From the NCBI RefSeq assembly GCF_000002865.3, contig NW_001865040.1, positions 1,577,303 to 1,641,302 of the forward strand: a stretch of DNA of 64,000 nt. The letters run 5' to 3'. Shown here one piece after another: positions 12,556 to 24,413 of this stretch. Origin of the DNA: Monosiga brevicollis MX1 (taxonomy: Eukaryota; Opisthokonta; Choanoflagellata; Craspedida; Salpingoecidae). A program made the translations under genes and the position numbers. The notes below the pieces were generated by a model. That model searched no databases. It was not told the origin of the DNA and saw nothing but the letters and a program-made list of their open reading frames with translations. Numbering within the stretch: position 1 is the first letter of the stretch; every line of letters begins with the position of its first letter.

Positions 12556-13658
12556 GCTCAATGCCGGCCTCGGCACAGTTTGTCGTGGATCTCCTTGCCT
12601 CAATGGGTATTGTCGACTACGACCCTCTCATTGTGCCTCAACTGCTTGAATTTGCGCATCGTGAGTGTGTGCTCAGTTTATTATCGAGCAAACCAGATAC
12701 TTGGTGCCGGGCCATCGCTTGCCACGTCTCACATGGGGGCTGCGGTGGGCATGTGGCAATGGCTTTCCAGGGCATATGACTTCACATCTCACTACGGCCC
12801 AGCGCCTGGCTGAGCATCGCACAAGCACAGCGGATGCCGTGCGCATCAATCGGCGTGACTTGCAAATGGCAATCAAGGGCTCGGCTGACATGGTGGGCGT
12901 ACCGCCCCCGCCCCGTGAGTTCTTGATCGACTTTGCCGAGGAAAAGAATCGCACTCCTTTGCCCGTGGTCGACTCGAAGAAGCAGGACGTGCGCTTGCCC
13001 CCAGCGCGCTACCGCTTGACCATGCCCAACTACACAACGAAGCGCGACAAAGTACGAACCCTGGCCTACAGTGCGCGCGTCACATCTTGAATGAAATGTC
13101 CACAGGACGTGCTCGGGTAGCCACCCCTCTTAATGCAGCCAGCGTTGACTCACTTGACTTGCTTTCTGCCAGGCCAAACGCGCACAACCGGCCGCCTCGC
13201 GCGGACCATGGCAGTTGTATCCTACCAAGGTACGCCGATCCACTTCGACTCTCTCATCTGTTCCCGACCACACCAGGCCGCTGGCGTTGAATGCGTTTGG
13301 CTGGGCTGCCTCTTCATGCCTGCCCTTCTTTGGGCAAAGAGTGTGCGCCCGGCCAACTTTCATTGTTTTTCCAATTGGCTTTGGCATATGGACGTGGTGT
13401 CATATAGAGTTCGGTTGAGGCGGCAGAGCAAGCCAAGCGCAACCGCATCGGCCGCAAGCTTAAGGAACAGCAGAGCGCCAGCACGACCGACGCCATTGAC
13501 CACAGCGCACAGGTGTGTGGCCCAACGTGGCTGCTTCCATCACAATCACTAGCTTTCAGCTCCGCTCGCCTCTCCAGACCTCTCACTCATCACCTTTTGT
13601 TGACCGATAGACCATGGGACAAACAGCAATGGATCAAGACAACGATGACTACGATTAA
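12556..13658 (+). CDS. TAF9: TFIID/SAGA subunit TAF9 (possible missing 5' exon)
   Basis: Histone-fold subunit of TFIID and SAGA that pairs with TAF6 in RNA polymerase II initiation. Exons are 12556-12660, 12771-13051, 13173-13229, 13408-13512 and 13611-13658. The histone fold starts at SMPASAQFVVDLLASMGI and continues through FAHRHMTSHLTTAQRLAEHR to VRINRRDLQMAIKGSADM, followed by the conserved TAF9 segment PPPPREFLIDFAEEKNRTPLP and LPPARYRLTMPNY. The tail is basic, then ends in a short acidic sequence (MDQDNDDYD). From the ATG at 12561 the protein is 196 residues. A good acceptor (tttgtacag) sits just upstream of that ATG, so a short first exon may lie in or beyond the gap; animal TAF9 has about ten residues before this point. 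Confidence 0.92.
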
Positions 13659-14767
13659 TAGAATCGAACCATCACCAGCCCGTTCATGTCCATGCGCTCA
13701 CATGCGTGCGTGCGTGCGTGCGTGCATGCCCATGCCCACCTTTTCTATCCCCTTTCCCTCTCTCCCTGTCTCTCTTTTGTCTCTTCCCCGCTTTGTGAGC
13801 CCGAACGAAAAGCGCCTTCTACCCACCCCGCCCTCATCCCAAAGCTCATCCAGATCTGAATTCATCAAGACCAAGACGAAGCATGTTATGTGTGTGAGAG
13901 AGTGAGTGCTTTCAATTTGTCAGCATTTTGTCGGGGTCTCAATTGTTGTTGAACAATGGCCAAGCGTCAACTTCTTTTGTTGAACGCAACAGTTGGTGTC
14001 GCTCTCGATGTAGTTATTGTCGTCTCCCACGAAATACATGTAATGTACTGTGCGAAAGCTGATGGTAGTAAAAGCAGCAAAAACAGCAGAAGAAGCAGAA
14101 CGAGCCAGCGTTGAGCATACGACTTCATTTCAAGTCTCGGCACGACGCGGTGCGACATCCTGACTGCTCCTGGTCGAGCGACGTCTTTTTCCTCTTCTGC
14201 TACGGCTGCTTCTTGCTTGCTGTGGTTTGCATGCGTGCATCGGTGAGTGTGCACTCCCTTCCCCTCTTGTGCTGGCTTCGTGGGTGGGCATCGGCAACAG
14301 AGCAACGGCCTTGCCAGGCCTGCAATGTTGACCCGTTGGCGCACTGTGCGGCATTCATCTCTTAGCGCAGATTGACGATCTGAGAGTTTCGGGTTCCTGC
14401 TGGTCCCTTGGCGCCTCGCTACCCAGTGCCGTGTAGCTGGAGCCCGGCCGAGTGATCCAGGCGCGCACCGTTCCTCGCACACAGCTGCTGGTGGCATTGC
14501 TCTTGTCTCGACAGAGTCGCCTCGTGGCGTGGGTTACGTTCGTGCCGTGCTCGCGCGCGCGCGCCGCATCGGCTCCTTCTTTTGCCCTGCGTTTCGCTTG
14601 CTGCTCCAGTACCTCGATAGCGTGATCCGTTTTCATCCAAACTTCGGGGCGCGTGAGCGCATCCCGGCCGTTTTTCCTGTCTTCCTATCATCGATCGGTT
14701 AGCATGAAAGGTTGGTGAGCCTGCTCGCAGCTTATCCGTTGAACGGGACTTTGTGGCTCATCCTAAC
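13659..14767. other. Intergenic between TAF9 and the mucin-like gene
   Basis: About 1.1 kb with no supported gene. It holds pyrimidine-rich stretches (13740-13800), a short GTGC-type tract near 13700-13730, and GC-rich sequence around 14530-14600. Open frames on both strands here are short, have no recognisable motifs, and do not join by splicing into anything convincing. The right end presumably contains the promoter of the mucin-like gene. Confidence 0.45.
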
Positions 14768-17700
14768 ATGTCTGCTGGTTTGTGGCATGCACGGACACCC
14801 CCAGCTGCCAGGATGACGGTGCAGGTATGGGTGGCCCTGTCCCTCTTGCTCAGCACCGGGCCGTGGCTCGCGGTATGCACCACGACGTCCTCCCCCACCA
14901 CGACATTTGTAGCCAGGTATGGCAATTTTTTTTACTTTGTTACTTTTTTTTTTTTAAAAATATCCATGCCACTTTCCTGGCGTGTGCTATGTTGATCCGG
15001 CTTGGCCGAGCATAATACATCATGCCATACGCGAGCTTCTTGTCGCCATTCCTGACTTGGTTCATTTTCTGATCCATATGTCGTCTCAGTGGTGACGCAG
15101 ACGATAGCGGCTCGGGCACGGGCACTGCTCCACCAACGACCATTCCCACAACGTTTTCGACGACGAATGCCGATGATGGCTCTGGTGTTTCAACCACCTT
15201 CAATCCCAGTAGCTCCACCCCGTTGGCCACCACAACACTACCCACGGTACCACCAACCGCCTTCACCACGGCAATGCCCGCCACGACCACCCCCGAGGCC
15301 AACAGTAGCACAACTTCCAGCCCCTTGGCCCCGACGCTAGGCCCAAGCCCTGCCGTATCCACCACGCCGCTGGCACCGAGCACCACTCTGGAAGCCCCGA
15401 CTGAGGATACCGCCAGCCCATCAGGCACACCGCCTGACACCACGCTGCCACCCACAGCCCCGACAGGACCTAGCACAACAGAATCCACTGGCTCAGGTAG
15501 CGTGGGATCTTCCTCAACCCTTCCGTCAACCACAACGTTGGTCTCGACCACAGCAGCTGGTAGCACTACCATGGACGGTTCGGGCGTCGTCACAGTTGTC
15601 TCAACAACGCCACCGGGCACAATTTCGAGCACTCCGCCTGCTACAACTTTGACCACGCAGAGTACGGCACTGCCCTCCACGCCACTTGCATCGTCAACCT
15701 CCAGTGTAAGCGTGCCCCTGACCACAACTGATGCAGGATCGGGCGGTGGACCAACCACGCCGCCCGTCTCCACCGTCGTAACAACCGCCATGTCCACGAC
15801 GGATGATGGATCGAGCGGCACGCTGATGACGACCACGGTCCCAGACACAGTGTCCATGACCACTAGCACAACGGTGGCTGATGGCTCGAGCAGCAGCAGC
15901 ACGCTGGTGACTATCACTGTCCCGGACACAACGCCCATGACCACCACCACGGAAGATGGCTCAAGCAGCACGCTGGGAACCACCGCCGTCCCAGACACAA
16001 CGCCCATGATCACTACGGATGATGGCTCGAGCGGCACGTTGGTTACCACCACCGTCCCAGACACAACTTCCGTGGCCACTGGCACGACCACGGCCGATGC
16101 CTCGAGCAGCACGCTGGTGTTTACCACCACTCCAGCCCCCACACCTCTGACCACCACCAGCCCGACCACCACTCCAGTTACAGTCACGACAACGAGCGGT
16201 GATGATGGGAGCGGTAGTACTAGTACCTTGACGACTGCCGAGCCCATCACCACGTCCACCTCTGTCGATCCGGTGACCACCAGTGATGGTTCAGGCGAGC
16301 CTTCTTCCACCACTGTATCATCGACCACCACTGCAGAGGATTCAACCACGACCTTGCCCACTTCTCCAACACCCGTCACCACGACCAGTGCGTCGGCACC
16401 CACCACGTCAAGCGTGGCGACGACATTGCCCACCTCGTCGGCACCCGCCACTACAACCTCAAACCAACGTTTTGCCTTGCCCGTCGGACTGCTCTTTAAC
16501 GACGTGCCATTGGATGACTTTGCCCAACTGGACCTTCTTAATGCCCGCCTAGGCCTCAGGTAACCGCTCTTGTCGCCCTTGTGTCTCGCCTTTTTTGCCT
16601 TGCCACAGCATCGCCACCTTGAGGGACATTGTGGATGCTCACTGCCACCGGTGTGATGCTAGTGGCGCTGCGGGTGTGCCTGGCCCGCGCGTGGTCGCCT
16701 CCTCTGTGTCAGCTTTTGACGCTCGGCGTCGAGCTGAGGGTACGCGATTGGATGCATACATTACCGATTTTCCCAGCGAGGCTGATGCGCGCAATGTGGG
16801 CGATGCGCTTTTGGATCAAGGCTCCATCACTGTCTCGGACGTGGGTGTGGGCACAATTGCCGTTGGTGCCCCAGTGGAACAGTCTTCCCTGGACCTGACA
16901 CCTCTGCAGCTTGGTACGCCTGCCTGCTTGTGTGCGCCTTTCGGTAGCGCAAGGGATTGGCCTTTGTTGTGTTGTTTTTTCTTTGTGGGTCTAAGTGAGG
17001 CATTGTTTGGTCTGGCGACGGCGTTTGCCCCGCATAGACACCACAGATGGAGTGGGCGAGGGAGAAGGCTCTTCGCTCAACGACGATGACGATGACGAGC
17101 GCGAGTGGCGAATTGCAGCCATCCTTGTGGCGACGCTGCTTGCTCTGGCGCTGCTGTTGGTCCTGCTTCTTGTTTGGCGCAGGTGGGTTCGACCACACGA
17201 AACACATGCATGCTATCGTGTCTTTTGCACTTTGATTTTTCTGAGCCCTATTTCCAAATTTGTCTTGAACTCGGATCCGCCACTCGAGTTGTGCCTCATC
17301 GTGCTCACTGTGTGTGTGCGCGCTGCACGCATTGTGTGACGTGTTTCCTGCAACGCGCAGGAGGCATCAACGAAAAGCCACACTCGATATTTCTGACGAG
17401 ATTGCGGGTGAGCCTGAGGCAACGGGTGCTCAAGCACGCCGATACCAGGCCGACCCCTCGTATGCTAGCCCAATGGCCTGGCGTGCCATGGAACCCGGCA
17501 TGCGCACCCCAGCGACGCTCACGCGGGTTCAGTCCAAGCCGCTGTTTCATGACACGTCCCTCGACGAGATTCCAGTTTATCACGAAGCACACAAGATGCC
17601 CTTGCTACACGTCAAGTCGGGTCAGCAAGGTCTGTATCTGTGGCTGTGCTTATCTGTGTGTTTCTCCGTGTGTTTCACTGGGCCGTTTGACGTGTCAGAC

Positions 17701-17892
17701 TCTGCTGTTTGTTGTGGCTTTGCCACATCGTTCAAGCTCTGCATTGTCTCAAACAAGTCGCCTGCCTTTGTTGGCCACACTTTAGGCTGGCAAGTGTTGC
17801 AGTCACCGTCCCGACAGCATGCGCGGCCCTCCAGCATGCACCAGCATAGTCGGCCCAGCGGCGTTCGCGATATTGGACTGTACCCTGTATAA
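14768..17892 (+). CDS. Mucin-like single-pass membrane protein
   Basis: Six exons: 14768-14916, 15090-16559, 16609-16913, 17038-17182, 17361-17629 and 17786-17892, with phases agreeing throughout (814 residues, or 799 from the second ATG at 14813, which lies right before the signal-peptide core VQVWVALSLLLSTGPWLAV). Residues from about 50 to 530 are almost entirely Thr, Ser, Pro, Gly and Asp, with an imperfect repeat of the type DGSSxTLxTTTVPDTTxMTT, typical of a densely O-glycosylated stalk. A globular juxtamembrane region with two cysteines follows (about 150 residues). An acidic linker (NDDDDDEREW) precedes the membrane helix AAILVATLLALALLLVLLLV, and a cytoplasmic tail of about 145 residues follows. 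The arrangement resembles animal transmembrane mucins, and the juxtamembrane part could be SEA-like, but I see no certain SEA cleavage motif. Likely a cell-coat protein. Confidence 0.85.
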
Positions 17893-19311
17893 ATGTTTCA
17901 TCTAGTGGTTGGGTTCGCTTGCGACATGACAGGCATACTCTGCCACTCGTGTCTCGTTGTTGTCCGTAGAGTCATGCGTTGTCGATGATGTCTTTATCCG
18001 AGCCTTTTCGCCGATGCTCGCCAATCCGGACCGAACATCGGTTTCGTCTGCTGCGCAGATACGGTTTGTGTGTAAAAAATCATGCGGCTTGGCAATTTAG
18101 CTTTTCTTTTCGGTCTTTCTGTTTGTGTTTGGCTGTGTTGACTCGAGTTGCGGCGCGTCTTGATGTGCTTGTGAAGATACTTTTCACTTGGTTGTAGCTC
18201 TGTGCGCCGGTTTGTGTGTAAGAATTCACGTTTGCGCTCGTTACGAAAAAGTGATGAGATCTATACCAACGTCATTATGGTTTAAAGCCTTTGCGAGGCG
18301 GGCGGGGTCAGCCATATACCGTCTCGCTCGACAAAGTTATTGGTGATTGCGCCTTCGGTCAGCAAGCCGCTCTCTCACCAACACCGTTGACTCCCACGAT
18401 CGTGCGCTCAACCTTGGAGGATGCTTCCCAGAAGCAAGCAAGAAGCGCTTGTAAGAGCAGAGAGCAGAGCAAATTGCTTGGGAAGTGAGAAGCCAGTTTC
18501 GGAACAAGAAAACTTCAAGCGTTATTTTTAGACGTTGAAGAAGAAAAGCGCGTCATGGAATGTTATGTCACGCTCGACAAGTCGCCATTTTCTTTCTCGC
18601 CAACCTTACGATCTTTTCCAACCTATCCAAGCAAGTTGTCCAAGCAAGTTGACGCGACGGTGGTCAGTCCTGTTGTGCTTCTCGACGCCGACTTTGGCCG
18701 TCTCCGCTTGTGTGTGTACGTGTGTGCGGTTCCACCAAATCTCTATTTATAGGGTATTCTATAAATAGAGCGTCGTTTGCTTTCTCTTTTGTCATCTCTC
18801 ACTCACTGCGTGCTCTTATTGTTCGCCGACGGCTTGTCGCCGTTGAACGTGTTGCCACCTGTCCGACGACGACGACGCGGTGCTGGGCATCGATCGCAGG
18901 CCGATTCGAGCTTTTGGTTTCAGAGATTTCAATCCCAGCAGGCTCGCCATCCTTCCTTCGCGCCCTCTTTGTGCGCTTCTTGGACTCTAGCGTCCAAGCA
19001 TCCCCATCGCCGCACACGAAGAGGTATAGGCTCTGCCCTTCTCGCGTGAGCTTGTTTGGTATCTGGTACCTTCGCCGCGCTTTTCTCCAAGAAGATAGCC
19101 CAGGCCCCTCGCCAACAACTTTTCAGCACGGTTCGTGAGCAACACACAGCCTCTGCTGGGCCTTTTCACATGAGCTATCGCGATGAGTCGCAACTGTTCT
19201 CCCCTCACCTGCTCTACTCGTTCGGGTTCTTGTTGTTTTATTTGGTGTTTTTTTCCCGTTCCTTTGTATGTTGTTTGGTTTGGTGCTGTGCTGACCGCCG
19301 GACAGTTGGGC
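17893..19311. other. Intergenic, no gene supported
   Basis: About 1.4 kb. Frames here are short and without family signals. The only structured element is the TATA-containing inverted repeat at 18741-18770. Sequence after 18780 becomes pyrimidine-rich, like a promoter or leader region for the plus-strand gene downstream. Confidence 0.45.
18741..18770. promoter_or_regulatory. Perfect inverted repeat carrying TATA-like boxes on both strands
   Basis: Two 12-base arms (CTCTATTTATAG and CTATAAATAGAG) are exact reverse complements separated by 6 bases (ggtatt). Each strand therefore shows a TATAAATA box. It lies about 540-570 bases upstream of the ATG proposed for the RyR-domain gene. A role as core promoter, bidirectional promoter or transcribed hairpin is inference. 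Confidence 0.4.
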
Positions 19312-20325
19312 ATGTTGGACACGCACGTTTCCACGCAAACCTCTGCCCTTTCCCTGCTGGAGAGCCCTTCGTGGTCGTTTAGATCCCCCACCCCATCTCG
19401 CTATTGTACAAGTTCTGCCCCAGCACGCTTGGCTTGTGTGGGCTTGGGAGCCCTGGCTGTTTCAGCTGCCCCCACCGCCACCACGATCGCACGTCGCGCC
19501 GCCTTTGGCATGGCGGCTCCAGCAGCAGACGAATATGGTCCGTAGTTATCCATCCCGTAGTTAGCCATCCCATCACTCCGACTTTTTGCTTCAAATCTCC
19601 GCTTCTTGTTTCTTTGCGTCTTGCCCCTGCTGTCCTCGCGCCAGCTTGCCCTCATGTCCCTTTCCCCCCCCGTCGTCTTCCATCCTTCTGGCGGCCCCCT
19701 TTCGATGTCTTGCTGTTTAGCTCGCTGCTCCAGTCGGGTCTTGAGCCGGTTGTACGGGTACCCCAGTGATGAGGATCCCAGTTCGTTTGGCATGCGGGCC
19801 AACATACAGTCCTGCCGTGCTGCAGTCCAAGCCATTACCGCCGCCCGTCGTGCAGGGCACCCCATCGCGGTGGAGAAAGTTGCCGAAGCCGTGCACGATG
19901 GCTGGGCTCTAGCCGCTCGCACCGTCTGGGATGCCACCAAATATGGCTCCGCTCTAACATCCACGTCAGACTGCAAGACAGCCCCCTCGACACAGCCCGG
20001 TCCGAGCCGGCCTGGCGCCAAGACTGTCAACCCCCACCCCAACTCCAGTTCTGGCCCCAAGTCGGGCAAGAACCAACCAGCCCTGTTTCAGAGAGGTTGT
20101 TTTGCCTCACAATCAGCTTACGACAAATATAAATCACGTGTTGCCTTGGGCGCCACGCCCTACACAGAACTCTCCGACGACGAGAAGGCCAAAGACCGAG
20201 CCATTGTCGAAACCATTCTGCAACTGCTGCAGCGTGAAGGTCAGCTGCATGATCGCGACATTATTCGTGAGGACGTGAACATCGCAAGACGCGTTCACGA
20301 TCTGAACAGCGTTGTGTTTCTTTAA
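19312..20325 (+). CDS. Small protein with RyR-like domain
   Basis: The C-terminal exon is clear: an open frame to the stop at 20323-20325 with AVEKVAEAVHDGWALAART, then after a Ser/Pro-rich insert, TPYTELSDDEKAKDRAIVET and ILQLLQREG. The spacing and motif resemble the RyR domain repeated in ryanodine receptors (PYDELPEEEKEYDR type), also found alone in some bacterial and protist proteins. My preferred model joins 19312-19541 to 19734-20325 (donor CC|gtagtt, acceptor ctccag), giving 273 residues; the intervening sequence is strongly pyrimidine-rich and intron-like. An alternative is a single exon starting at the ATG at 19654 (223 residues). No membrane helix is seen. Function unknown. Confidence 0.5.
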
Positions 20326-20895
20326 GAGTTTTAACAAGTGACAGACCGATCACATTTGTCCCTTGTCTCTCTTTCGCTCTTCTCCCCTGAGACTGTCCGT
20401 CATATTTTTCCTCCTTTTGTGAGATGAGTCCATTTGCAGCCGACTCTACGCGTTTTCGGAATGCAGTTGCCAAGAGCACACCAATTCTTGGATGCCTTGC
20501 ACGATGCCGAATTCTTTAGCATGGTTGTTCGTCCAGAGTTCATTCCGCCGTGCTGTGACCATGTTCATTTGGATCCTCAAGTTGCAGAATTTGTTCCATT
20601 CTGCTGCGAGCCTCGTTTCTTTCTTTTCCGGCTCTGTCTACCCTCTTTTGACTGAACAATTTATTTGTCTTGCTTGCTTGCTTGTTGATTGAATTCCTTG
20701 CTCAAGGCGCAAGATGGGCAAGATGGGCTCGAGCGCCTCCGCAGATTGGTGAATAAAACAAGTGAGGGATATGACAAAAACAAAAGAGGGGTGTCACGAC
20801 TGAGCAGAAATTAAAAAAAAAAAAAGGAGTAGAAGAAGAAGAAGAAGAGCGTTTCCAAAGGTCAGCCATTCGTCCTGGCAAGCTGGGCTCTTGCC
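20326..20895. other. Convergent 3' flanks (RyR-domain gene and TMEM87)
   Basis: Tail-to-tail region of 570 bases. It contains T-rich sequence (20620-20700), an A-run near 20813-20824 and a GAA-rich tract at about 20826-20850. No coding potential supported. Confidence 0.45.
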
Positions 20896-23800
20896 TCAAT
20901 CCATTTTACTCAGCTCAAAACGAGTATGCATCAATTCCTATCAGGTAGGTAGGAGCCGTGCCAACCGAGTGAGAATAGCAACATTGCATCCAGATGGCAG
21001 CCCAACCGTACCTCATCCGAATCCATGGGCAGATTGCCAAACCCGCTGTCCGCGTTGGCCACCACGCTGGGCAGGTTCTCCTCCACCCAACGCAGATCCT
21101 CATCCTGTTGACACGCGCCCAAAGACGTCAAACGGACCTGTCAGGCAGGGCACCGGTAGCTCCCATGTGGAACGCTGGGTCGCATGTTCGGAGCTTACAT
21201 CATCTTCATCAAAATCCATGCGCGCAGGTTGATTGCGAGATTGCAGGTTGCGCATTTTCATGGCATCTTGCTGAAAATTGGGTACCACCTGTGTTTGGCA
21301 TTTGATTGGGTCGTACAGCCAGAAAAGTTGCGTGAGCGGATGCGCGGCGCCTTGATCGTCTCTTCATCCCGTTCTCACCTCGAAATCATCCTCGTCGTCA
21401 TCGTCGTTGTCGAGCGCCGTGTAAGCGTAACGTTGGTTATTCTGGGTCGGCCGCCACAATACCATGATGGCTGACAAGATGGCAAAGAAAAGCAAATGCC
21501 AAAAGCTGTGCACCAGCACGTAAACACGGCGTGAGACCAGTGCGCTAGCGGGTCAAGCCGACAGTCCCAACTCTTGGACACGCCCGACATTGAGCAAGAA
21601 ACCGCCCTAGACGTACCCCTCTTGCCACCACTCGTTGCGCCAGTCATCCTCGCCCGCAGAATCCCGGACGTTTTCGTCGATCAAGCTCCAAACGATAAAG
21701 ATGATGGTGGCAGCCACGCACAAAATCAAACACCACTGAAAGCGCGTGTACAACTGCAGCTTCACCTCGTTGTTTCTAAAAAATATTGCAAAAGAAAAAA
21801 AAAAAAAACATACACCTTGAGACGGGATAGCACAGGAGGCACTCCACTCACACAAAACGCGAGATAAAAAAAAACCTTGAACCGACCGGAGGCTTAGGAT
21901 CTTCATGGTATGGGCCAAAGACATGAAAATCCACCAAATCAATGCGGCATCAATGATGGACATGGGAACCACCGTAATGACGTCTGCATTATCATTTGCA
22001 GAACCCTGCAGTGTCCCGCATGAAGATCCGGCCCGTGTGTGAGGTCAACAGCACGCCAAGATGCCGGCAAGCAACGAGAATGCACATTCAACATGTGGTC
22101 TCAGCCAGATTCATACACAATTCGACCCCAAATATGGCAACCGAATGCAAAGAACAGCACGAGAGACCATGAATGGGTTCACAACAGAAGTAGCTCGGAC
22201 ATACGCGCGCCTGTGCGTGGGTGATGCCATAAGTCGCCGCGAAAAAGAAGTAGGCCACACCGATGGCCACAACTTGCTTCACTGACTCGCCAATACGGGG
22301 CCTAGCCAATGCGATTGGCATGAGAAGCAAATTCCTTTTAACCTGATCCTGCATATGCAAAACAGGAAAAAGGAAAAATCAAAACATACTTCACAATGCC
22401 GTAGCCCATGCTAACAACCAAGGCCAACAAACGCGCGGCCGTGTTCTTAGCTGCAAACAGCAGTTTGGCAAAAATCTAGACACCCCAAAATGGAGAGCCG
22501 GAATAGAGAATGAGAATGAAAACCCAGAATGACCGTTGTATCCGCATGAAATGAAAGAAGAAAAAAAAAAAAATCAATAAATACAATGCAGTGAAATATC
22601 AAGGTGAACATGACTCTACTCAAAAGCAAATGAGAAAAGAGAGCAATCTCGTACCATCACGCCATGGCTTCGAGTTCCGTGCTTGTTGATGTGATCCAAG
22701 TCACCAAAACTGACAGACATCTCGAGCATGCCAAGGAAAACGACAAAGCCGATCCAAAATTGCACACGCAGTAGATCCTGTGTTTGGCACATGCACCAGG
22801 ATGAGCTGACTACATGCTGTTGTGGAAAGGGACGGAAGCAAGAAGGAGGTGGCCAGCGAGCTACGAGTCCAGCCTGAATCAGAGCGAGCAGACTAACCTT
22901 GTAGTAGCAGGCCAAGTAGGCCGTCCAGATCAAACCCAGACCGAGGTACAAAAGCCCCATGATACCATAAAAGGTGCGCTCGGGCCACAGCGCGGCCGAC
23001 AAGTAGCCATGAGTGTTCATAAAGGTTGTGGTTCCTAAAAGAATGTTGGCAGAGGCCGTACGTTGACAGATTGAGGAGGCAACGTTGACCAACGAGAAAG
23101 GATTCCAAAGCAGCGTCAGCCAAGGACCAGAGCAAACAGTCTTGCCGATGTTGCGCGGAAATCTGAAACCAAATGCGGGCCAAGCCGGAACAGAAAACTG
23201 ACCGGAAATGAGAGGACCAGGATAAAACTGAGTGGTTGAGTTGATTTCCGAGTTGAAACTCTCGATCCACAAGGAGTAATATCCACTGTGGTCGAAAGGA
23301 GCGTTGGCGGCTTTGAACTTGGTTGACTGTGAGCTTCCCGGTTTGCAAATAAAGTGCTTGGCCGTAACCACACGAACAATATCGGTGCGGTACTGAGGGA
23401 AACCAGACCAATGCAGCAATGAGTTTGGCAGCAAAAGAATGCACGATGCCAGGGACAAAGGCGGGCGCAGAAATGACACCTCAACTGCAAAAAGAACCAC
23501 AAGCCAGAGCAGGCACAAACCAAAAGACCAGAAATGGAACTGCAGCCAGTGCCATTAGGAATGTACAGGGACAGATCATCGTTCAGACCATCGACGGTGG
23601 AGGCCGCGGGTGTGGAGCTGGTGGAGTCTGCTGATGCAGGTGGAGATGGCACCCCGCCATTCTCGGGACCGCGGCGAGCCTCGCTGGTGTTGGTACCTAT
23701 ACATGCATGCCCGCACAAACCACACATACGAGGCCTTTTGTAAGACCTGGCAAACCCTGGCAGGCCGCCTTTGACACCATGATGCACTTCACGATATAAA

Positions 23801-24413
23801 CTCACCTGAACCACCTTGTAGCACGCGTCGGCCGCAACGAGCTGTGGCATATGTTGGTGTGTATTGAGCCTATTCGGCCCGAGATGCGGATCAGCGCCGA
23901 GGTGTGAGCGGCGCCAGGGTGGCATGGTGAGAAGGCCCAGCGTTTTCGGCAAAACGACGGCCGCCCAGCTACATACATCGTGGACGTAGATGCCGTCTGA
24001 GATGGTTTGAACCAGAATCAAGGAGACGGGAATGTGTTGGTCCGGGCAGTCGACTACGAAGCAACGAGGCGCGTCGATGAGAACTGAACTTGGTGCGGCC
24101 GGCATGCTAAGCTGAATCAGATTGAATAGCCTTTGGAAGAACGTGATGGTGGCGACGGTGAGTTGGAGGGGTCACGGAACTGGCTTATAAGCCTCTTACC
24201 TTCCACCTCGATGAAAGGACGATTGGCGTTCTCAGATGAGGCTGCGAAAAGGGTTTCGCTGTGCATATGACCAACAGTATTGGAAAACGTCTTGATGGTT
24301 CCATTGGCCACGGCCAGGAGTGTGGCCAGCAGGACTAAGCCAGCCCGCAACGCGCTAGCCCCGCGGCCGACATGCCTTGGCATGCTCATGTTTGCCTTGA
24401 TTCTTGAGCGCAT
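20896..24413 (-). CDS. TMEM87: TMEM87-family Golgi seven-helix protein (GOST family)
   Basis: Members have a luminal Golgi-dynamics-type domain and seven helices, and are implicated in Golgi-endosome trafficking. Minus-strand exons: 24413-24204 (approx.), 24111-23977, 23841-23521, 23392-23203, 23034-22898, 22777-22655, 22475-22390, 22301-22205, 22005-21887, 21775-21617, 21505-21379, 21288-21199, 21104-21012 and 20937-20896, about 640 residues. Diagnostic matches are DLLRVQFWIGFVVFLGMLEM, LLALVVSMGYGIVKPRIGES, DAALIWWIFMSLAHTMKIL, AIIMVLWRPTQNNQRYAY-like sequence (actual: SAIMVLWRPTQNNQRY), an acidic run, EDLRWVEENLPSVV and the tail HTRFELSKMD. There is a signal peptide near residues 17-40. 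The first exon's donor is uncertain: the best-looking site (gtaaga at 24199) breaks frame, whereas a weaker site after FIE keeps it. An in-frame stretch at 23805-23697 could also be a spliced intron. Confidence 0.9.

Noticed and set aside
13967-14691. Minus-strand frames between TAF9 and the mucin-like gene
   Set aside because: Arg/Ala-rich frames in GC-rich DNA without motifs, good splice boundaries or conserved sequence.
14940-16451. Long (about 500-codon) Val/Gly-rich frame on the minus strand
   Set aside because: It is the reverse complement of the Thr/Ser/Asp-rich mucin stalk; biased ACC, GAC and AGC codons on one strand create an open Val/Gly frame on the other. It has no independent start context or domain.
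19401-20069. 222-codon minus-strand frame opposite the RyR-domain gene
   Set aside because: It has no recognisable motif, whereas the plus strand carries the RyR-like sequence in the same interval.
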